Shown one piece after another: positions 1-13,500 of a stretch of DNA of 64,000 nt (its first letter is position 1; every line of letters starts with the position of its first letter). The notes under the pieces are model-generated. The model had not been told where the DNA came from. It saw only the letters and a program-made list of their open reading frames with translations, and searched no databases. The stretch is from contig JACGWO010000012.1 in NCBI GenBank assembly GCA_034509735.1, positions 26,069,188-26,133,187 on the forward strand. The letters run 5' to 3'. This DNA comes from Sesamum alatum (taxonomy: Eukaryota > Streptophyta > Magnoliopsida > Lamiales > Pedaliaceae). The position numbers and the translations under genes were made by a program.

Positions 1-996
1 GTGCAGTTGGAGACGGTCAATTTTTGCTGAATCAATTAAATATATATATCATACTTAATAATTTATAACAATCATTTAATAATAAAGAACTAAGTTTAGA
101 TATAGATAAATTCCAAATATTCAAATCTAAATCAATTTTGGCTTATTATATTAAAAATAAATATTCGTGCAAACCCCTCGTTGCTGGTGAGTTCACGTCA
201 TTAATTGGTATATAATTACTCAAGAGATGAAATAAATAAGTTTGGCCTTAATTATAATGTAGCAATAAGGTGGACAATTATTGGCGCATGATGATTATCC
301 TACTCAACAAAGCACCCTCAAACTTCTTTCGTTTTCTCTCTTTCTTTAATTATTTATTTTTTTTGAATAAATAATTGAAAAATAATGCGTTTTATGTTAT
401 TATGTGCATACGAATATCTAAAAAAATAGTGATTTATTGAGACAATAAAAATAGTAATAGTTAATTAATACCAATAATTGAATCGCACAAAAAATACACA
501 TACATAATTTAAAATTTTATTTTATTTTTTAGTTCAATGAAAGAGAATAAAATAAAATAAAAAGGGATATTTAGTGTAATTAAAATCGCCTGTGATTTAA
601 AAAATTAAATGAAAATATGATATTTAACAAATATAGATTTGAAAAAACAAGTCATCAATTATTATTTGCATGCCATCTTTAAAATAAAAGAATATTCATA
701 TCATAATCATTGGAGACGGAAAAATATACACATACAACACACGCACACACATATATATATATAAATATAAATCGTGATAATCACGTGCAAGTAATTGTAG
801 TGGCGACTCTTGAAGAAGCATGCAGCCTTCCACGAGAAGCCAAGTCAAACACGTCGGGCTTTCATTTCTCTCTCTCTCTCTTCTCTCCTATATATATATG
901 TGTGTGTTACTGCGTGTATGGATCCTTCAATATCCATTTCTCGACTCATAATCATAATCATCATCATCGAGTATTAGAGCTTCGAATTAGCGAAAG
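1..996. other. AT-rich upstream region of the small membrane protein gene
   Basis: No coding sequence is recognisable here. The last part is probably promoter and 5' leader: a TATA-like run lies at 889-898, followed by a CT- and TCA-rich stretch up to the ATG at 997. Short reading frames in this stretch are low-complexity and look accidental. Confidence 0.5.
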
Positions 997-1275
997 ATGG
1001 AGATCGATGAGAGCTGGTTAGGAGGAGGAACGTTGTGGAAGGTGAGTTTGTTCATTCTCGTCCAAGCTCTTGTGTATCTCATCCTCTCTCAGTCCTCCGC
1101 CGTATTCTCCACCACTCCGGCCAGATCCCACAGTTTCAAGCCTGCTCGCTCCCTCAGCATCCGCCGCTGGGCCGCCGCTCTCGCAGATATCCCCGCCGGC
1201 GGCGATTCTTCGCCCTCTCCCAAGGGCGGTTTCTTCCGATCCTTCAGCCTAGCTAGGGATTCATCAATTGATTAA
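997..1275 (+). CDS. Small plant-specific membrane-anchored protein of unknown function (92 aa)
   Basis: Single-exon gene of 92 codons. The protein starts with an acidic, glycine-rich tip (residues 1-12). A strongly hydrophobic helix follows at about residues 14-34 (LWKVSLFILVQALVYLILS), then a Ser/Thr/Pro and Arg-rich tail with the segment RSLSIRRWAAALADIPAGG near residues 51-70. The layout of one N-terminal membrane anchor plus a short basic tail matches, from memory, a family of small uncharacterised proteins in seed plants; no biochemical role is known to me. The start at 997 is chosen because the hydrophobic helix begins soon after it; a longer frame from 710 is low-complexity and in another frame. 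A TATA-like run at 889-898 suits transcription into this ORF. Function is not assigned. Confidence 0.72.
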   Translation: MEIDESWLGGGTLWKVSLFILVQALVYLILSQSSAVFSTTPARSHSFKPARSLSIRRWAAALADIPAGGDSSPSPKGGFFRSFSLARDSSID

Positions 1276-1819
1276 TTACCTCCTACAGTTATGTAATTCT
1301 TACTATATATATATATATATGTTCTTCTGTTGTCGATGGAGTTTGTTTTGTGAATAGAGGGTGAAGGTGAATCCGAAGGGAATAGTGGTTTCATGGGTTC
1401 GTTTTTCAATTCTTTAATTCATGAACTGTGTGTGTAATGTAAATACTGATGAAATTCATTTCCGACTTTTTTCTGTGTCTAGAATTTGTTTGTGTTGTTG
1501 ATCCATTCATATAATTGTTTTTCTTACTCTATTATCAAATGAGATAATAATTTATAGTCAATTAAATTTTCTAAAAGATATTTTTGTATTAATAGATAAT
1601 ATATAGCACTCAATTTGTTTCATAATGTCATATATTGTGGTACCCTCGGCACAATCGATGTATGTGTTTAATTTTCAAAATTAAAAAATTGAGAGGAGAG
1701 GTGATCAGAATGACAAAATTAAACAAATAAGAGACGGAGGAAAAGAGAAAAAGATTAATTTGTATTATTTTTTGAATGTGTTAAAAAAAAAAAAAAACCA
1801 AAATAGACCTTAAAATTAA

Positions 1820-2153
1820 GGGATAATTATATTTACTACCGCTAATCTATAGTTTGTTTACATAAATCATTGCTGTCTTTTGAATAATTACACATATACC
1901 CATTAAAATGTAAGCATCATTTATACAAATCACCCCTATTTTTTTTAGAAAATTAAACTTACACCCCTCAAAAGTATCGACATTATTATACAAATTACCT
2001 CGATTTTTTGGCTATCAATGGTGGTTTTTGTAATTATGCAAAAGGGAGGGTTAGTTTTGTGAAAATAGACTATAGGTTTTATAATTATGCAAAAAGTAGG
2101 GATAGTTTGTGTAAATAGACTATAGGTCAGGGAGTGTAAATATAATTATCCCC
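1820..2153. repeat. Fold-back element with about 70-bp inverted arms
   Basis: The left end begins GGGATAATTATATTTAC and the right end, read on the opposite strand, begins GGGGATAATTATATTTAC. The similarity continues through CTATAGT and TTTACA words to an ATAATTA word about 70 bp in. Length is about 335 bp with no coding capacity. This is the form of a MITE or similar non-autonomous element; no clear target-site duplication was found, so the class is open. Confidence 0.6.
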
Positions 2154-3547
2154 AAAGTTAATCATGTTTGGGCGCGGGAGCCAAAAACATAAATTTCTTG
2201 ACTTCAAAATTTTGAACCCTTACTCATTTAGCAACATCCGCTTAAAAATTCAGTTCGTTTACCAGTTACCATTAAACCAACAACTTGTTAGCGCCATTTA
2301 GATCAAGATTTATTGTTTTCGTCAAAATTGAAAAATTAAGGTGATTTTTTCTTTCTATATATATCTCTACTTAATGCACGAAAAAAAAATAGTATCTGAA
2401 AGCTAATGATATTATATTTTGATTTACATTATTTTTATTTTGAAACATTGAGTTAGATGTAAGTCATAATTTAAGACAGGGCAAGTAAAATACAAGTACC
2501 ATATATATATATATATATATAATGAAAGTTTTGCAGCATTAATTAAAAATATTAAACTAGTTCAATTAATCGAAAACAATAAACAATTAATTGATGAGGA
2601 TAAGAAGAGACTAATTCAGGAATTCTAAATGCCACTTGCTATTATTGTTTATTATTGTTGTTTGTTGTTATGATTATTTAATTTTAGAGTAGTATATATA
2701 GCAACATGTTGGGGTAGTTAATTACTTGCATGGCATTACAACAAGTCGGTTTTTTCTTTTTAATTTTGTTATAATAAAAGGTGAGTGCATTTTTAGAAGC
2801 GTTTGAATATATAAAAATAGAATGCAGAAGTCTTAAACTGTGTTGACGATGAAACTCCAAATGATCATAATTTTTTATTTCAAATGAATTATAGAGCAAT
2901 CTACCTATACACACGATCGTCTTTTCTAAGAGAATTTAACCCCTCGCCATTATAATCGTGAGGGCCACAGTTTGTCGCAAATTACATCTTCCCGGCCATT
3001 GTTTGGCTATAATTTTTTTTTTCTGTTTTTATATTTTTTACAGACTTTAGTTAATTTTCATAATTTTTTTTTAGTTGTTCTTTGTGTCTAATATTTTATC
3101 AAATTATTGTTAGGATGTTAGGGTATTTTTTGATCAAATTTTATAATTTTTTGAGATGGTCCAAAATTTAGCTCGTTTAAGCCTGCTTATGGCTAAGTTG
3201 TCACTATTTCTTCTACATATTATTTTGGAAGATCAATAAAAAAAAGTAAATATTTTTGTTTTGTCAACATGGAGTTGAGAATAAAAGACAAGTTGTTCGA
3301 TTATTCTTTCAAATTTTATTGGTATCGTGCTAATAAATACTATAGAAAAAACCATAACAATTGGTTAGTTAGGCAAATTTGGCCCAAAAACACGAATAAT
3401 AATATTACAGGTCACTCTCCACCCTAACCACCACAATTTTGAATATTGGTATTATTAGGCCAATAGTACTGTTTGTTTATTTATTTAAAACGGACAATTC
3501 AATTAATATTATTATATGGATATCAATCAATTTAACTCTATAATCTC

Positions 3548-3806
3548 AACTCTCCGTTGGTGAAGCTGAGGTCTCATGATCCTAGAGATCATGGTTCGAA
3601 TCCCCTGCGTGGGATGATTTTGTTTCTACACTATAGTAGGTTTATTTGTGATATTATTTCTATTGTATAGAAGGTTTATTTGTTGCTGTAATAGAAAGAT
3701 ATTAGTTTATGTAATATTGTCGATATGATTGTTGTATTTGTCTCTGTCCATTATTGATATTGACAATAACTTTATTTCAATTAATAAAATTCATCGCTTC
3801 CAACTC

Positions 3807-3832
<26 letters not shown>
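3548..3832 (+). mobile_element. tRNA-derived SINE with poly(A) tail and 14-bp target-site duplication
   Basis: A box-A-like sequence lies near 3558-3571 and a perfect RNA polymerase III box B (GGTTCGAATCC) at 3593-3603, spaced as in tRNA genes. The element ends in about 26 A residues. It is flanked by identical 14-bp copies of AACTCTATAATCTC at 3534-3547 and 3833-3846, the signature of LINE-assisted retrotransposition. The body is about 285 bp, normal for a plant SINE. The perfect flanking duplication suggests a fairly recent insertion. Confidence 0.85.
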
Positions 3833-3838
<6 letters not shown>

Positions 3839-6205
3839 ATAATCTCTCAACCTTTCTTTTTAGATAGAATCAGCAGTTACATGATTACATAAATATTTTA
3901 ATAAATAAAATATAATTGTGCAATATATCGATTCGATCAATAAATCAATATATTTAAGAACTGTAATAATAAATTATAATAAATTCATATAAAGTGAGAC
4001 AAGATACCCACATATCCAGTAAAACTCAAACTCATGATATCGAATTAATTTATGGAACTTCAACCTTAACTACTAAACTAAGATATCGTTAGGTAAAATG
4101 TCAACTTTACCACCACAAAACTACCTAATTTGACTCATATTATATATGAACCTTTTTGGGTGAACAATTAATTCAACAATTTATAGTCTTGGTCTATCTA
4201 TGAAAGGTTTGTTTGTAGTAAAAAGAGTTCAAATACCTAATTTAGGGTCGTGGCCCAAATCCAATGGTGATCCAACTTTGATGTCTAGTACGGTAATACC
4301 ATCCTGAATTTGAATCCCCCCAAACCTGGCCCAAATAATATTTATAAATTTATCTAATTTATTTAAATTTTTGTTTAATGCATGAATTTGTAAAATAAAT
4401 TTATTATTTTAGAATAGTGACAGACTTGTTAAATACTCATAAACAGTAGTTCTATTTGTTTACAAATTATACAATTTAATTGAACAAAAAAAAAAAAAAA
4501 CTTAATCAAAGTTTTATGAATTAGATCTACCGAATCAAGAACTGTCAGCTAATTTAAAAGAGAGTCTAAACGAATTTTGCATTCAACTAAAACCAAAATG
4601 GGACAAGATAAGTTTCGAACTTTACTAAAACTAAAGAGAGCAATTCTCAATCAGATCAAACCCACCCTAAATCCACCCCGTTGCACCTATTTATGAATGT
4701 AAGCAGTAGATTGAACTCGAGTTTGGACCAATCATATTCACTTGTTAGTTCATAAACAAATAACATCCAACTCTGACAAACATACTCATATCATTTAATT
4801 ATTCATGTACTGAAAATAATTGGATATCATATTTGTTGATATTTTGAGGTGAGAAGGACAACATAATGTCAAGAGTAGGTGTCTCCTAATAGGAAGCCTT
4901 GTCCAAACGTACACGAAAAGGTTGACCCTCAAAACAAAACCCACTTGGTTTTATTTTCAGTGAAGTCGTGGATTCAACATGCACAAAAGCGTCATCAATA
5001 CTTCATCAGCATTTCCCTTGAGTCGCATTTAAAAATCCCACTACTACTGTACTTGCTTTCATTTATTAGAAGTGGAATGCATTTCCAATCCTAATCATTT
5101 ATCATCACAATAATTAACAGCATAATGCAGCCATAAACAGAACAACTCCACACATTTATGTCAAGATTCTTCGTATCTTTGATGGTAAATTACAATGAGC
5201 TCTTACGAGGTTTGACATAATTACGAATATTCCATTGTTGTTAAAAAAATGACAAATACTCCTATAATATTTGATGATATTATATAATTCTTGGATGGAA
5301 GTTTGCCAACATATTCTTATGATCATTCGGACATACATACACATTCCGTACTTGTCTCACAACTACTTGTAGAACTTGTGACACTTTTGTATTCAAACCA
5401 TGCCTCCCTTATCCCCCTTAAGAGGTGTCGGATCGAAGATCTGTGGTACTATGGATGTCAAAGCGTTACAGTACGAAACAAGAAACGTTAAACAATGACT
5501 TTATGCTTTCAGGCAATAGATTTCTATTTCTTAACCCCCAAACAATAGAATCAAAATTATAGACAGCAAAGTCAATTACTAAACTACAAGCAATTCCTGG
5601 TGCAAATGGACAACAACCTTAGTTGGATGTCAGCATATACTCACAAGTTGCTTATACTTAAAACGGATTGACTTTATGAAAACATATGGAGAAAAATACA
5701 AGTTGGGAGCCGGCACATAGCAATTCAAGATCATAAACAGCTCCTCTGAATTTAAACGACGTTATCAGAACGCAGTAAGAAAGGAAATTCTAGCTCCAAC
5801 AAGCACAAATAACGATCTCAACAACTTCCGAGAGTTTACTTGGATGAAACTTACTGATACGCGTACCTGATGAGTAACATAACTTGCTGCATCACATGTA
5901 GTATAAAGAAATACATCAACTTGGTGTAAACAATGCCAAGAACCTGCAGGTTGATGGGAAAACGTCTTGATAAGCATTGACTAATCAGTTTATCATGATC
6001 CAAAGTAAACTATAAGTTGTACATCATGATAACGATGTTTTATATTTATAATCCACATATAAGTTGGTGTACGGGTGTGTACACCAAGTAATTAACAGCC
6101 TCTCAAACAAGGATCCATCTGATCATTATTTCCAAAAGGCAACCTTATTTTTCTTGCTATAGTTGGACTTTCTGTTGTTCCAACTAGGCAAGTCTACTTC
6201 TACTG

Positions 6206-6213
6206 TATAAATA
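6206..6213 (+). promoter_or_regulatory. TATA box of the VQ-motif gene
   Basis: TATAAATA lies 106-113 bp upstream of the VQ gene ATG. The spacing suits a transcription start near 6240 and a leader of about 80 bases. Confidence 0.6.
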
Positions 6214-6318
6214 TTGAACTCCAATCTTCAGCATCATAACCACAATATACCAAATAACTTTCTTACCCTACCTCTTAAGACATAGACACAACTTCATCAG
6301 TAGCCACAAAAAGAGAAT

Positions 6319-6792
6319 ATGAAGCCTCAGTCGTTCCACACAACCTTAGCTCCACCTAAGTTGGCGGTGAATAATGACTCTCGTATGATTTCCAAACAGA
6401 AGCCAAAGATTCGTATAATTCACATAGTTGCACCAGAAATCATAAAGACGGACGTTGAGAATTTCAGAGAGCTTGTCCAAAGACTTACAGGTAAACCAGT
6501 TGAAAGGAAGGAAAGCACGAACAACAGGAATAGTTCTTCATCCAATTGCCTGCCGCCAAAGCCTTGTGATAGCAAAGCAAGGAAGAACATTGAACCAGAG
6601 GGTGTTCCTGTACTGCAAGATACACAAAGAATCAAGAAAGAGATTGGAGACATATGTGATGGAGAGAATCCAAATGCCTTCTTGAGTTTCTGGGGAGATG
6701 TAGACGGATTCTTTCTTGATATGAATGAATTTCCTCTACTTTCCTTCAGGCCTTCTCAAATCAATACATTTGGTGAGATGCCTCTCTGCTAG
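6319..6792 (+). CDS. VQ motif-containing protein (157 aa)
   Basis: Intronless gene, as is usual for the VQ family. Residues 49-58 read FRELVQRLTG, matching the family core FxxxVQxLTG; it is preceded by the basic and hydrophobic stretch KPKIRIIHIVAPEIIKTDV (about residues 28-46) typical of the VQ8/VQ17/VQ25-like subgroup. The C-terminal half is Ser/Lys-rich, then carries an aromatic block (FLSFWGDVDGFFLDMNEFPLL, residues 121-141). VQ proteins are small, mostly nuclear cofactors that bind WRKY transcription factors through the VQ motif and tune defence and growth programmes. The subgroup is inferred from the sequence upstream of the motif; the exact orthologue is not settled. The ATG at 6319 follows a TATA box at 6206 and is the first in frame. 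Confidence 0.9.
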   Translation: MKPQSFHTTLAPPKLAVNNDSRMISKQKPKIRIIHIVAPEIIKTDVENFRELVQRLTGKPVERKESTNNRNSSSSNCLPPKPCDSKARKNIEPEGVPVLQDTQRIKKEIGDICDGENPNAFLSFWGDVDGFFLDMNEFPLLSFRPSQINTFGEMPLC

Positions 6793-9700
6793 TTGGAAAC
6801 TCTGTGAGATTGACAAGACTCTTACCACTAGTTTGTGTGCAGAAAAGACGGATGTTTTACATATTTCATTCATTATTTTTTTATTGGGTGGGGAGGGGAG
6901 GGAAGGAGTAGTTTTGGATTTCAGACAACATCAGATTGATGTTTGGCTTTCTTTCTCCTTCAGAGAGTTGGAAGGAGACTCTTATTCTTTATTTTGATGA
7001 TATTTGGGCACGTAACTGGATTTGGAACTCGACAAAAAGTTTTTGCTGTTCGGAGCTGCTGGGAAATTCTGAGAATTACTTTTCATTTTGTCATTCTGCT
7101 GGGATTGCTCCAAGAAGATGGATGGGAGGCTGTCAAATGTAAGTTCTTTGTGCCTAGAAAGCCAAGTCATTCTAAGTCACCAGCACTAGATCAGAACATC
7201 AAAGAAAGTGGACAATCTCTCCATCCCAGCAAATTGTATCTGCATCGGGTCAGAATTTCTACTGTCACTTATTTGATCATCTCCTTATGTCCTGTTCATT
7301 ATGGTGAAAGGTTCTGACAATCACAGCCACCTAAGAGATAACAGAATTTATAAGAGCTTTTTAAACTAAAGCAGCAGAATACAAAAACAGTGGAAAACTC
7401 GAGTTCCCTTAGATGTGATTGACTGATTGATCAAGCAAAACAGAAGGAGATATCCTCCTTCGAACATGTATTCAGCACCAATGTTTTGATTCAGTTGTTA
7501 TAGAAACTGAAAAGTATGTCTGGTTTGGAATAATGGGTGTTGAGATCACCGATTGATGTAGCAATTTATATAACTAAATGAACAGTTGACAATGTTCTTC
7601 AGTATGGATAGAAAATCCATCAGATTCACTGGTCAATGTCCTTGTAAGGTTAATGGCGATAGTTTTATGTTTGTAACTCTCTTTACCTCTCTGTTCAAAG
7701 TGAAAAAAAAGATCATTTTTGTTCGGTTCATTTGTTGGCTTCAAATGTCCCTCCACATATTGAATTCCCCTGCATTTCTCACCTCAAACAATCTATCTCC
7801 TTCAGAATTAGATTATGATGTCTGATCAATCATATCCTTCTTCCAATGGATGTCATAGATCTCACGACAGCAAAAAGCTAATATGTTGTTTTGCTCCCTT
7901 CTCATTCTCATTTTCATGTTCGTAGCTAGTTCTAGATCTATCACACCAATAATCTGTCTCACTAAAAGATACCACTAAGAAAAATGTCTGCTCATCATCA
8001 TGTATATCATTTTATGAACCAAAGAGGGGGAAGTGATTATACACAATACATAACAGTCACGGGCATAAATTTGAGTCATGAAGCTCTATCTTGAAAGGAG
8101 ATTGGGACCAGCAAGTCTAGAACATTAGAAGTTTCAAATAGTAACACTTCCTCATATGCAATATCCAACACTATACAACTACTTGTACAACTATCTGAAG
8201 TAGACGTCTTCATCTCTTAGCATGGTCCAATTTTAGTAGATGCCATGAAACAAACAGAACAACAGTACAACAATACCTATTTGTTATCAGTGAGAATCAT
8301 CTAATTATACATAACATGCAGATGTTGGACATCACCAGATGATGTATATGTTCTATATAGACAGTAACAGAGTTACCTATCCAACACTTGGAAGTTGATT
8401 TTGCCCATCTGATATACTGCTCTGGTCAGTTGAATCTATCAGAACCTGTAAAACAATTCAATATGTTTCTGTAACTGAAGTAGTAACTAACCATTTTGCA
8501 TAAACCTGAAAGTGAAGCAGAAGCATACCAATAGCTGGCAACAAGGGAAGAAAGATTCATCCTAGGGAAAAACAAAAGAGATAACTAAAGAAAGAAAAGT
8601 TAGCATTCAACATCTAGAAAAATATGTTCCTTCAGTCAAAGAGGCCAATGACATAAACTAAAAATGCTTTCAGCCTAGGAAAAGAACATACAAGTAATCT
8701 GCAAATTTAATGCCTCCATTTGGTTAAGTTTTATACAATCATGGGCATAAAGATATAAATAGTCTCCTAGAGTCCGTTAAGTCTCAAAATATTTGTTCCG
8801 TCCAAGTAAACTTCAGATTTCTCCTGAAAATTAAAGTTAACGCCATTGCCCAAGTAACAACAAGACTAGAACATAATCTTTAATCATGTATGAACTAAGC
8901 AGGCTATAATCTCACCTAAGCAGGCTATGAACTAACAAGAAAAATTAATGTATGAACTAACAAATACTGTTCACAGTCGGCGAGATTTGCAAGCAGACAT
9001 GACACCCTGGCACATGCGCATGTACGACATAACAAAGAGACACCGCATGAAATCACGGTCTCATGTTTCTGCAATAAAATATATGCAACTCGACAATAAA
9101 AACTAACAAATACCAAACTGCGGCATTTTGATGTCAATTCCCTATATAAATGGAAAATCATTGTGAAGTTAGAGCATCTACCAGACAAATGCTATAACAC
9201 TTCACAAATTAGTGAAACTATAAGAGCAGAAAATCCCACACACTGCAGAATACAAATGAATCATTTTGGGGTAAAATAAAGGTCCAAGGACCTAAACATT
9301 AATAAGGTGGTAAACAATATAGTTGAGCCCAACACTCATTTTTCTCAAACTAAGAATAAGATATTATCCTTTGCATAAGTGACAGAATCACCTCCTAGAC
9401 AAGAGGATTATATAAATGTACAAGGCATATGAGAAAATTGGCAATGTGGTATTGTCCAAAATACAAAATATTAAAAATTTGTATACTCTATAACATTTCC
9501 AATACTTTCAGCTTGATAATCTACAGCCTTGAGAATAACACAAAAATATGGTTTCATAATTAGCTTTCTCTTTCTTCACAGTTTCCCTTATAATTCTCCT
9601 TTCCTTTCTGGTGTATTCTCAGCTACAGGAGAGAACCAATGGCCCCACCAAATTCCACATAAGCAAGTTAAACATGGCACCTGAAACAGAAGAATTACAA

Positions 9701-10556
9701 AAGCTGTGAGTAAATATGACTAAGAAGCAATGCATATATATTCTTATGTGTGTATGTATTCACATTTGGATTCACACACATAGAAATGAGGAGAATAGTC
9801 AAGAGAAGCATGGCAAGTAGGGAAACAGCAGAACTTTTAGTTCCGGAAGGCCATGACCACTGAAGAAGTGACTTGAATAAAATGATAACACGAAAAATGT
9901 GAACTTCTTCTCAGGATAAAAAATGCCGATGATCATAGTGGTAGGGTTGGTTAAAGCAATAGTAACTGAATAAAAATAGCAGAAAAAAGACTGGACCGCT
10001 TGTAGTCCAGCCACAAAGGATTGATTGTTGACCTACTGTTAAAAGAATGAGGTAGACAAGAAGGGTCTGAGGTGAATTGCATTTTGGAAACAATCTAGAA
10101 AGAGAAAAGTTGAAAAAGAGCATCCACATTGCTGACCCCTGATGAGGATGGTATAAGTCTTTGCTTAATATAGAGATGCCAAAATGTTCCGCCCAAAGGT
10201 ATCTTAAGGGATGTCTCTGCTCCACTTACTTATCACTAATACCCTTGCACCTGTCTAAAATACAATGCATGACATCCCAAAAAAGAAGAATCCTTTCATT
10301 TTGGTTCACCACATCAGAAGTCTTTATGTATAATCAACAAGTATCTTGGCAAAACTAAATGGTAAATTCCAATCAGGGAAAACTTTAGAATGTCTCCTGT
10401 CATGTCTCCAGAAGCATGCCATAATACTAACATATTTGCCTATGTGAGAAACCAACCAGACAATGCTACAGCGAAAGCAAGTGGAAATAGGAAAAAGAGA
10501 ATTTGCCTGATGAGTTTCAGCTCGAAATAACATACAGGGTAATTTAGTGATAAAGC
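6793..10556. other. Intergenic region between the VQ gene and CNX2, with a few exon-like segments
   Basis: No complete gene is recognised. The first few hundred bases are probably the VQ gene 3' untranslated region. On the minus strand, three short stretches look like spliced exons with good borders (9680-9588, 8561-8529, 8445-8377). They may belong to a long spliced 3' untranslated region of CNX2, a non-coding transcript or an unrecognised small gene. Other reading frames are short and composition-driven. Confidence 0.45.
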
Positions 10557-13500
10557 CTAGCCACCAATATGTATCATTGGTCTGTTAGGAGTCTTTGCAA
10601 GGTCAAACATCCCAGCATGGGCAGCTTTCTTCCTTTCGATCTGGTGTCGGGAACAAACATCAGAATTACAAAATCACAGGTATCTAGAAACACAAATCTG
10701 AAGTATTTGAATTGCACATAAAAATGTTGACACAAGTCTGAACATCCCATCCCCAATCACACATCCCACCCAAAATGAATCCAGGATTCACCTGGGCGCA
10801 TTCCCTTTGTGGGTTGGTCGTTGGGAGGAGAGGCCTCAACAATTCAAAGAAAAATGGTGCTTACAACATTATTATCAAGCAACAAGAGTTACATACCGCT
10901 GCTCCAATTATGTCCCTAAGTTCATTATCATCAGCACCACGACGCAGAGGGTCCCTCAAGCTAACCTGAAAGGAAAAATGCCTCCTCATCATAATAAGAT
11001 ACAAGTGTTATTTAACATTAAATGTCCACAGGAGCAGAGGTCAAATCTGATAACAAAATTTCATGGTCAAATTTAAACGGCATTATAGAATTGCAAAAAT
11101 GCATCGATGCAATCTGATATTTTTAACATGAACCACTGAAGCGTAATACATCTATTCAATTGCTCCTGTGATGTGTTTGGGGGGTTTCAAATGACGACTG
11201 CTAAGTTGGTTGGATCAAATACATAAAACAATACCTGAAAGAACAATTTAATTACTTCATTTTGCAGTTCGCTTTCTTCCCCAACTACTGATTGCATCAT
11301 TGATAACGCTAAAAGTAAAATAACTCGTGGAGAATCCAGAGGCCAAATTCAATATGTTTACCTATGCAAAATATCTGATGATTATTAACATGTTACACTC
11401 CATAAAACTGCACTAATCATTCTCTTTGTAATGCTTATAAGTTCCACTAGCATTTGGTTCAAAGTATTTAGCCGATTCTCACAGTTTTGCCCCGTTTACT
11501 CCTTTTACAGAGCAAGCAGCAGATGTTTTCACTTAAGCTTTAACGAAGAAGCAATTTAAGACTTTGCACAAAGGAGGGGAGCATGATTGATATAGATACT
11601 CCAGCTTGCAGGGGAGTGTTAAAATATTTTATAATATTTCCCTCTTTAATTCTTTCCTAAGTTAGTAGGTAAATCAATTGTATCTCTACCTACCAAAGTG
11701 AACAAGCTCTAATCTCAACTCCACATATTTGGAATTATTACTTTCAGCTTTCTCTTTTATAAGAAACAACAAAAGAACACGTGGAAAGGAGATTAGCAAA
11801 CCCCTTAAACATAAGATAGACACTGAAATGAACCCTATTGTTACAATTTCTTAAATCTTAGACCTGTTCTGGTCCTTGAGCTCATTTATCATAGAAGTAG
11901 TGGTGTAGATTATGTATTAGTTGCACAAGGATGCAGCACAATTAACTTATTAGAAGCACGTAGTTTTGGCATGATGATTTTTTCACAGATGGGAGGGGTG
12001 GGATTTATTTGTCAAAAGCATTAGGGTAAAGAAATGTAAAATCGAGAAACACATGAAAAACAGAGCTCGCAGGGTCGCAATATAAGCAAGGTAGTTCTTT
12101 ACCTCTGAGGTACCAAATAGGCAAACTTTAAAGTTCCCATCAGCTAAAAGTCTCAGTCTATTACAACCAGCACAAAAATGCTCTGTCATTGATGTGATGA
12201 AAGAAACTGTACCCTGATGTCCCTCTATGCTGAAATTCTTGGCTGTCTCTGTGGGGTGATCCTGAATCCTTTGAAGTCCTGTAAATTGTTTAACCTGTTC
12301 AGTAATATTGAGCACCTCAGGGAATGCTTAAAAGATATTTAGAAACCACATAATGGGACTGCAGAGTTCTACCTTACCACAATATCCAACATTTCAGAGT
12401 AAGGTACCAGTTTCTTCACATTCCACACATTCCCATCAAAAGGCATGAACTCAATAAACCGTACATTGATTGGCTTCTCACGTGTCAGCTCAACAAAATC
12501 ACATATTTCATCATCATTGAATCCACGCATTACAACACAATTTACCTGAGGTAAAGCAGATCCAATAATATGTACATTATTTTTTCGCAAAAGATCTTGA
12601 CAGTGGGAAAAAAGTGATCAATACTAATCTGTACCAAATCTAATATTAAAGGGATTAGACGTAAGAACTCAGTGAAAAAAAACAATGCCTAGGACATTAT
12701 TATACATACTTTGACAGGATTATATCCCAACTCTACAGCAGCATCAATGGATTTCATCACTCTTTCATGTCCCTTCCTCCTAGTCATAAATTCAAACTTT
12801 GCTGGAACCAACGTGTCTAAACTTATGTTTAGCAAACTAAGCCCGCATTCTTTCAACCGTGGAAGTTTATTTGCCAGGGTAATTCCATTAGTAGTCATAG
12901 CAAGTGTCTTCAACCCACTTAAATTTGACAGCTGTAAGCAAATGTCTTCTATATCCTTTCTGATTGTTGGCTCCCCGCCAGTCAGACGAATCTTTGAAAC
13001 CCCAGAACTGACAAAAAGATTTGCTAGACGAACAATTTCATTCTGCGAGAGAAGTTGAGGACTAGGAGAAAGCTCTACACCATCAGCAGGCATACAGTAC
13101 TGGCATCTCAAGTTACAACGTTCTGTTAATGAGATCCTCAGATAAGTATGTAGCCTCCCAAATGTATCAGCTAACATATCTGAAACAGGATTATCTTTAG
13201 GCGCATCTGCTGAAAATTTTTCACATGAAGTAGCATACATCTTCAACATGGTTCTGCCCATATGGGTACTTCTTAAACCTGGACTATTACTGCCTCTATG
13301 TAGAATGGCAGTCATGCTTGTACCATTGGCCTGGAAATTAAATTTGATTATTAGCAGTCAACTATAGTTTAACGGTTGGCGGAGACAACAAAACCAATTT
13401 GCACGGTCCATGATTTCAACATAGGGTATGAATTAGACAACCAACATCAAAGTATAAATTACATGATACAGGGGAACTGGAAATAAAAAACTAAGCAAAT

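Larger units (their letters stand above)
1276..6318. other. Intergenic region with repeats, no recognised gene
   Basis: About 5 kb between the small membrane protein gene and the VQ gene. It contains a fold-back element (1820-2153), an AT dinucleotide run near 2502-2521 and a tRNA-derived SINE (3534-3846 with its duplications). A possible single arm of a fold-back family lies near 5180-5270. The reading frames present (for example 4879-5094) are short and show no family resemblance. The last 100 bases are the promoter and leader of the VQ gene. Confidence 0.6.

Noticed and set aside
710..1021. 103-codon reading frame overlapping the small membrane protein gene
   Set aside because: Low-complexity Thr/His/Ile and simple-repeat translation in a different frame; it fits a promoter and leader.
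3558..3603. Possible tRNA gene
   Set aside because: Box A and box B are present, but no cloverleaf with anticodon stem is evident; the poly(A) tail and flanking duplication identify a SINE.
6943..7317. 124-codon plus-strand frame after the VQ gene
   Set aside because: Hydrophobic, with no family resemblance and no clear promoter; probably 3' untranslated or intergenic sequence.
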